The notes below the pieces were generated by a model. That model saw only the letters and a program-made list of their open reading frames with translations, had not been told where the DNA came from and ran no database searches. Shown here one piece after another: positions 1-8,696 of a DNA stretch of 50,946 bases. The translations under genes were made by a program, and so were the position numbers. Location: IMG/VR virus record IMGVR_UViG_3300005265_000006, positions 1 through 50,946 of that record; one strand, written 5' to 3'. The stretch comes from a virus. Positions within the stretch are counted from its first letter, which is position 1, and each line of letters starts with the position of its first letter.

Positions 1-77
1 ACCTCATAATCCAAAGAATTATCTTTTCTCTCTACCTTATCTAACTCATCAAACTTTCTAACTAAAATATCTGACAT
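1..77 (-). CDS. 5' end of a gene running off the window (hypothetical)
   Basis: An open reading frame starts with ATG at 77 and runs without a stop to the window edge, so only the first 25 codons are visible. It has a good AGGAGG-type ribosome binding site at about 81-86 and directly follows the 464-residue gene upstream. The visible peptide is charged and begins MSDILVRKF. Nothing can be said about its function. Confidence 0.6.
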   Translation of the reverse strand, partial: MSDILVRKFDELDKVERKDNSLDYE

Positions 78-88
78 AAAACCTCCTT

Positions 89-1483
89 TTATTCAATATC
101 CATTAGATCTTTTACTTTTTCTTTTATAATAGGACATATATCTGAAGCAAGGAATTCATTTAAATCCATTGCTATCATATCATAAGTATCAGGCATCTCC
201 TTTATTTGTAAAACAAATCCTAATTCTGGGTCAAAGTAATACATAAATCCTTCTGGATCATCTCCTACATATATTGGTTTGTCAGATCTACCATAAACTG
301 TCTTTATAGCACTATATACCTTTATACCACTCTTTTTCCAGAAATTGGGTGTATCTTCTATTTCTGGCAATAGACTTTCTAATTTCATAAGTAACTCAGG
401 ATCCATTTCTAATTTCTGTAATAACTTCTTTACTACTCTTGGTGCAACTTCTGGATCTGTAAGTATATCCATTATAAAATCCTTATACATTCTACCAATA
501 TCAGGTTCTTTCTTACCTTCTTTTACATCTTTTTCTTCTACTCTTTTCTCAGGTTCTTCTTCTAATTTATCTTCTTCTACAACAACATCTGGTTTGTCCA
601 TCTTAGGTGTCTTAGAAACCTCTTCTGGTTTATTTGGAGAAGGCATATCACCTAATGTCTGTGCAGTCTTTACTGAACCTTGTTTCTTTTTCTTTTCTAA
701 ACTTTTCATATAATTTCGTCCTCCTCTGGTATATTTCATATAAAGTGATTCTAAATCAAAATTCTCTGGTTTACCCATTCTAACCCACTCATTATATATA
801 TCTTCTACTTCAGAATCTAAACAATGTATAAAGTAATAACTATTCTTCGGGTTAGCCTCCATCATCTCCTTAACCAATTCAACTCTTTCTCTTGTTGTTA
901 TTGCTACTTTCTTACTTGCTTCTTTAATTATGGACATAACAATCCTTGAATCAAATTCATTCAATGTATTCCTAAATTCAAGATAATCATATAACCAATT
1001 CTCATTATTTTCATACTTCTCCATAAATGAAGCAAATTTACTTGACATATGCTCTATGTATTCCTTTTTAACTTTCTTCTTGGTTCCTTCAGGAGTTTCA
1101 ACCTCAACTACATCACTTCCAGGTTCTGTTTTTGTAACTGTCATAGGTTTCTTAGTTGGATCTTCTTTTTGTGTTACTACATCACCAGGTGCTACATCTG
1201 TTGCTATCTTTCTCGGTCTTCTAACTACATCATCATAACTAACTCTATAATCACTATCTACATCATAATCAGTTCTATATTCTGTCTTTTCTGTACTTGG
1301 TGTAATAGAAGAAGAACTAACATCTGCAAACTTTATCTCTCCATCCTCTTCCCATTTACCTAAATCAAGTTCACTTTGAACTATCTTACCATAACCTGTT
1401 AAATCACTCTCATCATTAGCAATATTTATTAACTCTTCCATATCAATATCAAAGAAGTCTTCCATTTCTTCTTTACGTGGCAT
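89..1483 (-). CDS. hypothetical acidic protein, 464 aa
   Basis: I do not recognise this protein. It is rich in Lys and Glu. A low-complexity linker lies around residues 265-325, with KPEE, VVVEEDKLEEEPEKR and similar runs. A more ordered C-terminal part (about 330-464) contains YYFDPELGFVLQI. Residues 95-145 have a short beta/KOW-like look (APGDVV followed by VVEVETPEG), but this is weak. The start is supported by AGGAGGTGAATT just upstream of the ATG. It lies at the distal end of the long minus-strand operon, among other unrecognised proteins. The linker shares SPNKPE with the 309-residue protein at 6511-7440, which hints at a related linker or a shared partner. Confidence 0.75.
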   Translation of the reverse strand: MPRKEEMEDFFDIDMEELINIANDESDLTGYGKIVQSELDLGKWEEDGEIKFADVSSSSITPSTEKTEYRTDYDVDSDYRVSYDDVVRRPRKIATDVAPGDVVTQKEDPTKKPMTVTKTEPGSDVVEVETPEGTKKKVKKEYIEHMSSKFASFMEKYENNENWLYDYLEFRNTLNEFDSRIVMSIIKEASKKVAITTRERVELVKEMMEANPKNSYYFIHCLDSEVEDIYNEWVRMGKPENFDLESLYMKYTRGGRNYMKSLEKKKKQGSVKTAQTLGDMPSPNKPEEVSKTPKMDKPDVVVEEDKLEEEPEKRVEEKDVKEGKKEPDIGRMYKDFIMDILTDPEVAPRVVKKLLQKLEMDPELLMKLESLLPEIEDTPNFWKKSGIKVYSAIKTVYGRSDKPIYVGDDPEGFMYYFDPELGFVLQIKEMPDTYDMIAMDLNEFLASDICPIIKEKVKDLMDIE

Positions 1484-1486
1484 AAT

Positions 1487-2041
1487 TCACCTCCTATTTT
1501 TCTTATTAACTACATAACTATAAAACATTTCTACTAATTTACCTTCAAGTTTTCTACCAAACTTACTTTCTATATAATCAATCAATCTAACAAAATTTAC
1601 AGGTTCTGCATAATCTATTTTTGAATTCTTTTTGATTATATTATCTATCTCAGAAAACCCTTTAGAAATAGTAAAACTTTCTTCTTTTTCAATCATCTGG
1701 TCAAATACTTCCCCTAACTCTTCACTTATTTCATCCGAAACTGTCTGAAAATCTCCTTTCTGTATGTTATCTATATTTTCAAGTATCTTATCATACCTTT
1801 CCTTCACTAACTTTAGAAGCCATTTTCCAAATTCCTCTGTAGGAAAAACATTAGTTTGAAATTCATTCAATATCTCTATCTGTTCTTCTTCCTGTAAATT
1901 TTCAAAATCTTCAACAGACATTTCATTGTTTGTCATCTCTAAAACAACTTCAAGTGGAACATCTTCTATAGGCAAACTAAACAAAACATTAGACCCTTCC
2001 TTTACTACCCATCCTTTACTTTTATAATACTCTGCAATCAT
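1487..2041 (-). CDS. hypothetical protein, 184 aa
   Basis: This is an unrecognised acidic, largely helical protein. Residues 25-130 are rich in Glu, Asp, Leu and Ile, and the protein ends in a basic VNKKNRR tail. The start has an AAAGGAGGAATT ribosome binding site, and the gene ends three bases before the 464-residue gene. No signal peptide, membrane segment or cysteine motif is visible. Position in the phage operon is the only context, so no function is proposed. Confidence 0.7.
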   Translation of the reverse strand: MIAEYYKSKGWVVKEGSNVLFSLPIEDVPLEVVLEMTNNEMSVEDFENLQEEEQIEILNEFQTNVFPTEEFGKWLLKLVKERYDKILENIDNIQKGDFQTVSDEISEELGEVFDQMIEKEESFTISKGFSEIDNIIKKNSKIDYAEPVNFVRLIDYIESKFGRKLEGKLVEMFYSYVVNKKNRR

Positions 2042-2051
2042 AATTCCTCCT

Positions 2052-2528
2052 TTATTTCGTTAGACCATATGCCTTATCAAATATATAATCAACTATTCTT
2101 GCAATAGTCCAATCATCCACTTCTATATGTTTTTCTTCAAAATAATTTTTTATATCTTCAAATAAATCATTCTGATACTCTTCTATCCTCTTTTTGATAC
2201 TCTTTGGTAAATCTGAATTAAGATAGTAATTCCAAGCCAAATCTCTTATATCCATATCTTTGCCTCCTCTAAAAGTTAATCTATCCAACCCCGTATGTTC
2301 ATATATAACATTAGAATCAGGAACTTTTCCAACTGTAGTTGGTTGCATCTTATAATACTCTGGACCTAAAACACCTTTATTCTTTATATACCAATCTTTT
2401 ATCCATTTAAGTCTCTTATTCTGTGAAGGGATATGATATTTTTCTGGTGGAAATAACTGTGGTAATATAGAATCTTGACCTGGAATAATAGGAGTATTAA
2501 ATGTGTTATCAAAGGATTTCTTTTTCAT
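2052..2528 (-). CDS. hypothetical protein, 158 aa
   Basis: I do not recognise this protein. The N-terminus (residues 1-60) is rich in Pro, Phe and Tyr and looks extended. The C-terminal half (about 95-158) is predicted helical, with LPKSIKKRIEEYQNDL and a following amphipathic stretch. An AGGAGG site five to six bases upstream of the ATG supports the start. It sits ten bases from the next gene, so it is part of the same operon. Confidence 0.7.
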   Translation of the reverse strand: MKKKSFDNTFNTPIIPGQDSILPQLFPPEKYHIPSQNKRLKWIKDWYIKNKGVLGPEYYKMQPTTVGKVPDSNVIYEHTGLDRLTFRGGKDMDIRDLAWNYYLNSDLPKSIKKRIEEYQNDLFEDIKNYFEEKHIEVDDWTIARIVDYIFDKAYGLTK

Positions 2529-2536
2529 ATAACCTC

Positions 2537-2698
2537 CTACATCATCTCCATTGTAACCATATCATTGAAACTCATCTCTTTTGGTAATAAATCATCTTTC
2601 AAACCATATACTGGATATAAAACATTCTTATACTTTATGAAGTAATTACCAAAGTTATCTTTATACAATTCCACATGTTTCACATAGTATAAAACCAT
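2537..2698 (-). CDS. small protein, 53 aa
   Basis: A complete 53-codon frame (ATG at 2698, TAG at 2537-2539) fills what would otherwise be a 180-base gap. It starts with MVLYYVKHVELY and ends TMEMM. An AGGAGG-type site at about 2703-2708 is well spaced. Upstream and downstream genes flank it tightly, and its stop lies directly beside the ribosome binding site of the next gene, as elsewhere in this operon. Composition (aromatic and charged residues, no repeats) resembles a real protein. Function is unknown. Confidence 0.65.
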   Translation of the reverse strand: MVLYYVKHVELYKDNFGNYFIKYKNVLYPVYGLKDDLLPKEMSFNDMVTMEMM

Positions 2699-2710
2699 GT
2701 TATACCTCCT

Positions 2711-4681
2711 TTAATCATACCAAGTCCAATAAGTTTTTCCACAATCCTCACATTTAAAATAAACTTTTGCCTTACCTCTATTTACCCAATACTGTTTGGG
2801 TATTCTTTTCTTTAGCCCTTTACCATAATCAACACCTATCTCTTTTAGGTGGCCACCGCATTTAGGACAAGTTTCTTCAAATGCTTGTGGTAAACTTATA
2901 AACTCAACATTATCTACATCTTTATTTTCCGAATATATCTCTATACTTGCTAATTTAACAGGTTCTACATAAGAACCTCTTTCATAAACTACTGATGCTA
3001 TATGTTCACCATTCTTATGTAATGTCAGATAAACTTTATTCCCTTTTATCTCATTCACCTTATATACAATACTATCACCAAAGTTCTCTTTAATTATATC
3101 TTTGACTACAATATCTTCATACATAGAAAGTTTCTGAATAGAAGATTTCTTTTTCTCTACTAACTCAAGATGAACACATTGTACATTTTCCTCATGACCA
3201 TCATCGTATCTAACTACAGCCATCTGAACATCTTCATCACTATATGTCCAAGATGTTAAATATAATTCCTTGATAAAACCATAACTATCTTCTTCCTCAT
3301 CATAAACTCTATCTCCAACTTCAATAGTGGCGCCATTCTTATCAACAAAATCATCTTCAATAGAAGATTTCTTTTTCTGTCCTGTAAACTCAACAATAGC
3401 CTTTATACCTTTCCCAAATTCTATAGTTCTTTTTCTCTTTCCTTTACTTGGATCTTTCTGTCTGAATCTTAAATACTTTTCTGTTTCATCCAAATCGCCA
3501 TATTTATATCCATGGTCTTTCAACCATTTCTTTGCCTCTCCAACTGTCCATCCCTCTTCTTTACTGAATAAAATAGATTGAATTTCAGAAGATGCTATCT
3601 TTGGTCTTATTTTACTCGCTCTTCTACCATATCCTTCCTCTACTAACTCCTCAGGTGTTTTACCTTTAACATAATACTTCTTAACATATGGTATTAATTT
3701 GTCTACTACAATTTCTGGTGTTAAATGAGAATACCTCTTATAAACTTCATCTGCAATATCCATTTCAAATTCACCATCTGCTAACATATCTAATATCATT
3801 GTTAGTAGTTCCTTATTACTTTCAAATATATCTTTAACATCTTCCTCTGTCAAATCTTCTGCTCTTAAAGCCTTCACTCTTTTAGATGCTGTAGTCCCTA
3901 ATATTCTCATTGCAACCTCCTCTACCTTCTTCGAACTATCAAAGAAACTATCTAATGTCTTCAAAAGTTCTTTTGTCTTCTCAGCCAACCACATCAAACC
4001 TCTCTTAATCTTCTCCCATATGTTCTTTATCCAATCATATTTTGCAAATAACTTCATCTTCAAAACTGTTGATATCTTTGGTTCTTTTATCTCCTTCGGT
4101 TCAACCTTAATCATCTCCTTAGCACCTTTTATGTCCTGTTTATATAACCTCAGTTTGGTAATGAAATTAAATGCTTTTTCTTCTGACTCACCAAGATATT
4201 TGAGAAAATTCAATAAATCTTCTTGAGAAAAACTGGTACTTCTATCATATTTACGATATATTTCTGTTGCAAAATCTTTGAATTTAATGATATCTATATG
4301 TGCTTCATCCATCTTTTTTACAAGTTCTTCTATCAACTTCTTTCTTTCTTTAAGGTAATCAATCACACCATACTGTTGCGCTTTCTCTTTCCATTTCTCC
4401 TTCAATGCTTCTTCTAATCCTTCTATAGTTTTAATTAAATGCTTTACATCTTCATCTTCTTCAAATTCCATCTTTGCTTTAGACATTTCTCTATCAAGTT
4501 CTCTTATTCTTTCAATAACTTGTTTCATTATTTCAAGAACTTTATCCTTTGTATCCTTTTCTGTCAAATCAACAACTTTACCTTTGTACTTATACTCTAC
4601 ATCTCTTAATTCTCCAGATTTCAACCATTCTCTTAATTTCTGCATCAATCTTTTGATATCAAAACCTTTTTCTTCTGCCAT
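2711..4681 (-). CDS. large coiled-coil / zinc-ribbon protein, 656 aa
   Basis: This is a multidomain protein of unknown role. Residues 1-200 are strongly helical and charged, probably coiled coil. Around residues 365-435 there is a segment with WTVGEAKKWLKDHGYK followed by LRFRQKDPSKG and FGKGIKAIVEF. I recall this pattern recurring in phage and virion-associated proteins, but I cannot confirm a family name. Two KKKSSI segments bracket an SH3-like beta region (about 445-520). The C-terminus has a CPKCGG...CEDCGK zinc ribbon followed by an aromatic tail. A GAGGAGGTGTAAT site supports the start. A structural or DNA-associated role is possible, but this is inference. Confidence 0.75.
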   Translation of the reverse strand: MAEEKGFDIKRLMQKLREWLKSGELRDVEYKYKGKVVDLTEKDTKDKVLEIMKQVIERIRELDREMSKAKMEFEEDEDVKHLIKTIEGLEEALKEKWKEKAQQYGVIDYLKERKKLIEELVKKMDEAHIDIIKFKDFATEIYRKYDRSTSFSQEDLLNFLKYLGESEEKAFNFITKLRLYKQDIKGAKEMIKVEPKEIKEPKISTVLKMKLFAKYDWIKNIWEKIKRGLMWLAEKTKELLKTLDSFFDSSKKVEEVAMRILGTTASKRVKALRAEDLTEEDVKDIFESNKELLTMILDMLADGEFEMDIADEVYKRYSHLTPEIVVDKLIPYVKKYYVKGKTPEELVEEGYGRRASKIRPKIASSEIQSILFSKEEGWTVGEAKKWLKDHGYKYGDLDETEKYLRFRQKDPSKGKRKRTIEFGKGIKAIVEFTGQKKKSSIEDDFVDKNGATIEVGDRVYDEEEDSYGFIKELYLTSWTYSDEDVQMAVVRYDDGHEENVQCVHLELVEKKKSSIQKLSMYEDIVVKDIIKENFGDSIVYKVNEIKGNKVYLTLHKNGEHIASVVYERGSYVEPVKLASIEIYSENKDVDNVEFISLPQAFEETCPKCGGHLKEIGVDYGKGLKKRIPKQYWVNRGKAKVYFKCEDCGKTYWTWYD

Positions 4682-4682
4682 A

Positions 4683-4892
4683 TTACACCTCCTCTATTTT
4701 TACTAAATGTTTCTCAATATCTTTTTTCAATAATATAATATTTCTCTTACCATCAGATAAAATCATAAATGGTAACTTTGAACCATCATCTTTAATATCT
4801 ATTATCTCAAGATCATCACCTGTCATAATATATCCGTCTGATAAACCATAACCTACATCAAGAGTTACTTTTTGACCAATTTTAAAATCCAT
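4683..4892 (-). CDS. small beta-rich (KOW/SH3-like) protein, 69 aa
   Basis: This small acidic protein begins MDFKIGQKVTLDVGYG. The opening resembles the first strands of an SH3 or KOW-type barrel, and a similar look occurs in the middle of the adjacent 656-residue protein (EVGDRVYDEEED). The family is not certain. A GAAGGAGGTGTATT site precedes the ATG, and the stop lies one base from the next gene. It is the first gene after a roughly 120-base non-coding stretch, so it may head its own transcript. Confidence 0.65.
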   Translation of the reverse strand: MDFKIGQKVTLDVGYGLSDGYIMTGDDLEIIDIKDDGSKLPFMILSDGKRNIILLKKDIEKHLVKIEEV

Positions 4893-5014
4893 AATACACC
4901 TCCTTCAATTTTTTAACATATCCTTTAATATATATCATTTTTATTTTCATTTTATTATCAAATATACTATCTATCATTTTTAACATTTTTATGTTTTTAT
5001 TTTTGTTAAAAATT
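4893..5014. other. AT-rich intergenic stretch with possible promoter
   Basis: This 122-base gap is one of only two sizeable non-coding stretches in the window. It is almost entirely A and T. Its 3' side carries the ribosome binding site for the 69-residue gene. A 15-base perfect palindrome (GTTAAAA-A-TTTTAAC read as GTTAAAAATTTTAAC) covers 5005-5019 and overlaps the stop codon of the LRV gene. TTGATA-like and TATATT-like hexamers can be found on the minus strand, but in such AT-rich DNA they carry little weight. No GC-rich terminator stem is visible. Confidence 0.35.
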
Positions 5015-6499
5015 TTAACATTTTCTCATTCTTTTTAATTGATTACTGAATTTCTCGAATAAATATTTTCTTTTTCTTGAACTTTCTATTTCTATACCTT
5101 TTCTCACCAGATTTCCTTCTGCCTTCCACACAACCCAATCCTTATCATCATTTAATAACATCTTCAATACATCTACAGGAGTATTTGGATTTTCTGCTAC
5201 ATCTGACCTAACCCATAAATCTTCATCTTTTGCCAATTGTCTTAAAATATCTACTGGAGTATCAGGATTCTGTGCTACTCTACCTCTAACACTTTCATCT
5301 TCATCTTTCGCTAATTCTTCTAATACATCAATTGGTACATTAGGATTTTCTACCACTGCAGCTCTAACATGCCAATCTTCATCCTTTGATAATTCTCTTA
5401 AAACATCTACTGGAGTATTAGGATTTTCTGCTACACGCTCTCTGATCAATCTACTTTCATCTTTTGCTAATTCTCTTAAAATATCCTCTCCTACATTTTT
5501 ATTTTTTAATAATTCTGATCTCACTTCAGTTTCTTCATCCTTTACTAATAATTTTAATACATCAGATGGAGTATTTTTATTATTTGCTACACCCCATCTA
5601 ACTATATCTTCTTCATCTCTTGTTAATTCTTCTAATACATCTACTGGAGTATTTGAATTTTGTGCTACTTCCTTTCTAACCTTAGGATCTTCATCCTTTG
5701 ATAATTCTCTTAAAACATCTACTGGAGTATTAGGATTTTCTGCTACTCCCGCTCTAACCTTAGGATTTATATCTTTTGCTAATTCTTCTAATATATCTAC
5801 TGGAGTTCTTTCATCAGATGCTACATTCTCTCTAACTATATCACTTTCATCTTTTGCTAATTCTCTTATAAAATACTCAGGACAGTTTGGATTATTTACT
5901 ACATCCTTTCTAACTATATCTTCTTCATCTCTTGTTAATTCTTCTAATACATCAATTGGTGTATTAGGATTTTCTGCTACTTTTGCTCTAACAAAATCAT
6001 TTTCATCTTTTGCTAATTCTCTTAAAATACTAACAGGAGTTCTTGGATCTTCCGCTATTCTTGCCCTATCTACCCAATCACCACTTTCTATCCGTCGTCT
6101 TAAATAAACCTCTTCATCTTCTTCTCCTATCTCCCCCACTTTCTCTTTTATCCAATCTAATAACTCTCCTAATACATCATCTACACCAGAAGTATCACCA
6201 TAATCGAGAAACATATTAAAAGCATCTGAAGTTTCTACCCATAATGTTGGGAAATCTTCATGATCTAATGGAAACTTATCTTCTGGTATCTTATCGATGG
6301 TCCATAAAATTTCTTTTATCATAGGTTCTGTATAATTAGCAAGATCTTCATAACAATAAGCTTCCCCGCAATCATTATCATATATCTCAACTGCCTTCCA
6401 ACCATATGTCTCATCTAAATAATCCTTAACCCATTGTTTGAAATCCTCCTTCGAAGAAAACATATCTTCTTCGAAAAGATATGATTTTTTTCTGAACAT
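5015..6499 (-). CDS. leucine-rich-repeat-variant (LRV) repeat protein, 494 aa
   Basis: An N-terminal domain of about 148 residues is followed by twelve consecutive 26-residue repeats of the form A-x-NPNTPVDVL-x-EL-x-KDED-x-x-VR-x-x-V (residues about 149-460), then a basic tail. The pattern (NPNTP turn, VDVL helix, KDED-xx-VR helix) matches the leucine-rich repeat variant (LRV) alpha-solenoid fold, normally a protein-binding scaffold. The typical N-terminal Fe-S cluster cysteines of some LRV proteins are not seen. I chose ATG 6499 because GGAGGTGTAAT precedes it. A TTG at 6514 in the same frame lies within the upstream leader. N- and C-termini share a similar (K/R)KxYLFE element. The role is unknown; a partner-binding or decoy function is inference. 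Confidence 0.85.
   Translation of the reverse strand: MFRKKSYLFEEDMFSSKEDFKQWVKDYLDETYGWKAVEIYDNDCGEAYCYEDLANYTEPMIKEILWTIDKIPEDKFPLDHEDFPTLWVETSDAFNMFLDYGDTSGVDDVLGELLDWIKEKVGEIGEEDEEVYLRRRIESGDWVDRARIAEDPRTPVSILRELAKDENDFVRAKVAENPNTPIDVLEELTRDEEDIVRKDVVNNPNCPEYFIRELAKDESDIVRENVASDERTPVDILEELAKDINPKVRAGVAENPNTPVDVLRELSKDEDPKVRKEVAQNSNTPVDVLEELTRDEEDIVRWGVANNKNTPSDVLKLLVKDEETEVRSELLKNKNVGEDILRELAKDESRLIRERVAENPNTPVDVLRELSKDEDWHVRAAVVENPNVPIDVLEELAKDEDESVRGRVAQNPDTPVDILRQLAKDEDLWVRSDVAENPNTPVDVLKMLLNDDKDWVVWKAEGNLVRKGIEIESSRKRKYLFEKFSNQLKRMRKC
5120..6055 (-). repeat. twelve in-frame 78-bp tandem repeats (LRV coding)
   Basis: The coding DNA repeats with a 78-base period (for example the ACTGGA/ACAGGA copies at 5253 and 5175). 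Copies have drifted, but several keep near-identical blocks, for example the NPNTPVDVLRELSKDED copies. The strong similarity between non-adjacent copies suggests duplication or recombination between units. This is a protein-coding repeat and not a CRISPR array. Confidence 0.85.
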
Positions 6500-6510
6500 A
6501 TTACACCTCC

Positions 6511-7440
6511 TCAACTCTTATACTCTTCATACCATTCCTTCATTTTCTTTTTGTCTATATAATCAAACAACTTAACTATTCCAGCAGTATCAAAATTCAA
6601 CTTTCTCCCAAAACTATCATACATAAACATTGTATCAGAATTTTCATATACATCTACTTCTATATTTTTTGAAAATGGAATACCTGCTTTTCTTATAAAC
6701 AAATTATATGTAACTCTCTTATTATCTAAATCAACCTCACTTACAGAACCAGATTCAATTAAAACACCAACTCTTCTTAAAGCAGTTAACAACCTTGAAC
6801 TGGTCTTTTGTATTAATTCATCATAACCTCTTTTTAACATTGTATGAGCTTTCAGTTTTCTTGCTACAAATGCTTCAGGAGTCATTTCTTTTGGAATCAT
6901 ATCTTTATTGATATACTTCTTCAATAAATTTATAATAAGTTCATTATAATACTCAACTTTTTCAATATCACCACTTCTTTCTGCCATATTTCTATCCCTA
7001 ATTAAAGATGTGTACATCTGTAAATCCATTGGTGTTAACTCTTTCAATAAATCTCTTTCAAACTCATCTTTCTCTATTGGTCTTTCTTCCATATAACCAG
7101 GAATATCAGTTTCAAATAAATCTTCATCATAATCTTCTTCTGGATATCCTTTGATATCTTCTAACTGCTCTGGTTTGTTTGGAGATAATTCTTGTGGCTT
7201 ACCTTCCTCTGGATAACCTGTGTAAGGTTCTTCTTGTGCAAACTTTTTTGTTGATATTTTTATATCAGTCATTGAAAATAATTCATCATTCAATCTTTTA
7301 CTCAAATAAAGTAAATCAACTATAACAGAATTAACCTTTCCTTTCTCTAAATATTCTCTATACATATCAATCTTACTGTCAATATCTTCAATCAAAGATT
7401 TCAATTTCTCATATTTTTCTGAATATGCTTTTGTTTTCAT
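6511..7440 (-). CDS. hypothetical protein, 309 aa
   Basis: I do not recognise this protein. Residues 1-65 are helical, followed by a Pro/Glu/Gly/Tyr-rich acidic linker (about 75-130) with two GYPEE segments and SPNKPE. A helical middle and a mixed beta C-terminus (about 215-309) follow. The start has AAGGAGGATAA directly upstream. Its ATG overlaps the stop of the HAD gene (ATGA, 7437-7440), so the two are translationally coupled. The linker similarity to the 464-residue protein suggests they may be related in role, possibly virion proteins (inference). Confidence 0.7.
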   Translation of the reverse strand: MKTKAYSEKYEKLKSLIEDIDSKIDMYREYLEKGKVNSVIVDLLYLSKRLNDELFSMTDIKISTKKFAQEEPYTGYPEEGKPQELSPNKPEQLEDIKGYPEEDYDEDLFETDIPGYMEERPIEKDEFERDLLKELTPMDLQMYTSLIRDRNMAERSGDIEKVEYYNELIINLLKKYINKDMIPKEMTPEAFVARKLKAHTMLKRGYDELIQKTSSRLLTALRRVGVLIESGSVSEVDLDNKRVTYNLFIRKAGIPFSKNIEVDVYENSDTMFMYDSFGRKLNFDTAGIVKLFDYIDKKKMKEWYEEYKS

Positions 7441-7949
7441 TTATCCTCCTTATACTTTAATTGTTCTACAGTTATTGATTTTACAATTGGTTTTACATAA
7501 TCTACAATATCTTTCCTATCATCTACATAAAACAAAATATCATAATTTTCCTTTAATGATTGTAAAACCATATACTTATACTTTTTTACATCCAACATAT
7601 CAGGAAAAGGATTATCAAAATAATCAATCACATTCATACCCAACTCCTTCAAAAACTTAATCTCTCTCTCTGTACATTTATCAAAATCAGATTCTCTTCC
7701 TGTCAGAATAACAACATCTAATCTATACGAAATAATTTTATCAATATTACCAAACAAAAACATATCTAAATAACACAATGAAATATCAAAATACAAATTA
7801 TAGAACTCTTTTATTTCATCTTCTGTAAAATATTCATGTATATCTTCATCAAAATAGGCCTCTTTACCCATCATTTTCAATACATTATATCTTCTTTTCC
7901 CCTCATCTATTAAAACACCATCCATATCAGAAACTATTATCTTTTTCAT
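7437..7949 (-). CDS. HAD-superfamily phosphatase, 170 aa
   Basis: The haloacid-dehalogenase core is clear. Motif I is SDMDGVL at residues 7-13 (nucleophile Asp and acid/base Asp), motif II is ILTGR near residue 81, a Lys-rich motif III candidate (KKYKYM) lies near 122, and motif IV is YVDDRKD near 140. The small size resembles 5'-nucleotidase or polynucleotide 3'-phosphatase HAD domains. Substrates could be a nucleotide, a DNA 3'-phosphate or a small metabolite; the sequence alone does not decide. It follows queE by 47 bases, so a pathway link is possible but not shown. AAAGGAGTTAT precedes the start. Confidence 0.8.
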   Translation of the reverse strand: MKKIIVSDMDGVLIDEGKRRYNVLKMMGKEAYFDEDIHEYFTEDEIKEFYNLYFDISLCYLDMFLFGNIDKIISYRLDVVILTGRESDFDKCTEREIKFLKELGMNVIDYFDNPFPDMLDVKKYKYMVLQSLKENYDILFYVDDRKDIVDYVKPIVKSITVEQLKYKEDK

Positions 7950-7996
7950 ATAACTCCTTTCATCTTAATCCTTTTTGTTATATAAAATCTTTATTT

Positions 7997-8695
7997 TTAA
8001 ACACCTCTTTTGTTACCATAAATAAACTTATGAACCTGTGGTATAACTCGAAAATCAGTAATCTTACTCATTATACTTTCAACTATCTTTGAATAATCTC
8101 TATCTTCATACCAAACAGGTTGTATTACAATCTTGTCTTTAGGAACATCAAACAACTCCATAAAGATTTTTAACTGATTCATATCTTTATCAAACCTGGT
8201 ATCATCAACTAAAAACTTAATTTGATATTTCATAGTAACATTTAATAACTTCTTCAAATTATCTATATATCCTTTGACTTCACTCAAATAATCCATTTTA
8301 GGTGATATACTCAGAAACAAATTACCTCTCAATATCTCCAGATTTTTATGATACAAACTACCATTAGTCTCTATATTTATTTCATCAAAGATACCCATTA
8401 AACTACAGAATAATCTGTCCATATACTGAACAAATAATAAAGGTTCACCACCAGTCAAACTAATCCTTCTATAATCAGAATATTTAGATAATTCCTGATA
8501 TAAACTTCCATCATCATATAAAGTAGGTTTAACAGAACCATCCCAAGCATATTTAGTATCACAAAATGGACAATCTAAATTACATCCTGAAAATCTAACA
8601 AAAACCTGAGGAGTTCCTACAAACAACCCCTCACCTTCAAATCCTGGATAAATTTCAATAATAGGATACACTGTCTTTATTTCTTTATATGACAT
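7997..8695 (-). CDS. queE: 7-carboxy-7-deazaguanine synthase QueE
   Basis: This radical SAM enzyme converts 6-carboxy-tetrahydropterin to 7-carboxy-7-deazaguanine (CDG), the third step of preQ0 synthesis. The [4Fe-4S] motif CNLDCPFC has C38, C42 and C45, preceded by the family's N-terminal GFEGEGLFVGTPQVFVR region. TGGEP at 81-85 binds the SAM amino group. Length (232 aa) is normal for QueE. A GAAGGAGGTGTGAT site supports the start. It lies beside the primase gene and about 17 kb from the dpdA cluster, so the pathway genes are scattered through the replication operon. Assignment is firm. Confidence 0.93.
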   Translation of the reverse strand: MSYKEIKTVYPIIEIYPGFEGEGLFVGTPQVFVRFSGCNLDCPFCDTKYAWDGSVKPTLYDDGSLYQELSKYSDYRRISLTGGEPLLFVQYMDRLFCSLMGIFDEINIETNGSLYHKNLEILRGNLFLSISPKMDYLSEVKGYIDNLKKLLNVTMKYQIKFLVDDTRFDKDMNQLKIFMELFDVPKDKIVIQPVWYEDRDYSKIVESIMSKITDFRVIPQVHKFIYGNKRGV

Positions 8696-8696
8696 A

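Noticed and set aside
345-713. Plus-strand open frame of 122 codons
   Set aside because: It is antisense to the 464-residue gene, rich in Ser, and has no Shine-Dalgarno. It is a shadow of the minus-strand gene.
5120-6055. Regular 78-bp repeats, considered as a CRISPR array or non-coding tandem array
   Set aside because: The period is a multiple of three, the frame stays open and encodes a coherent LRV repeat, and there are no unique spacers.
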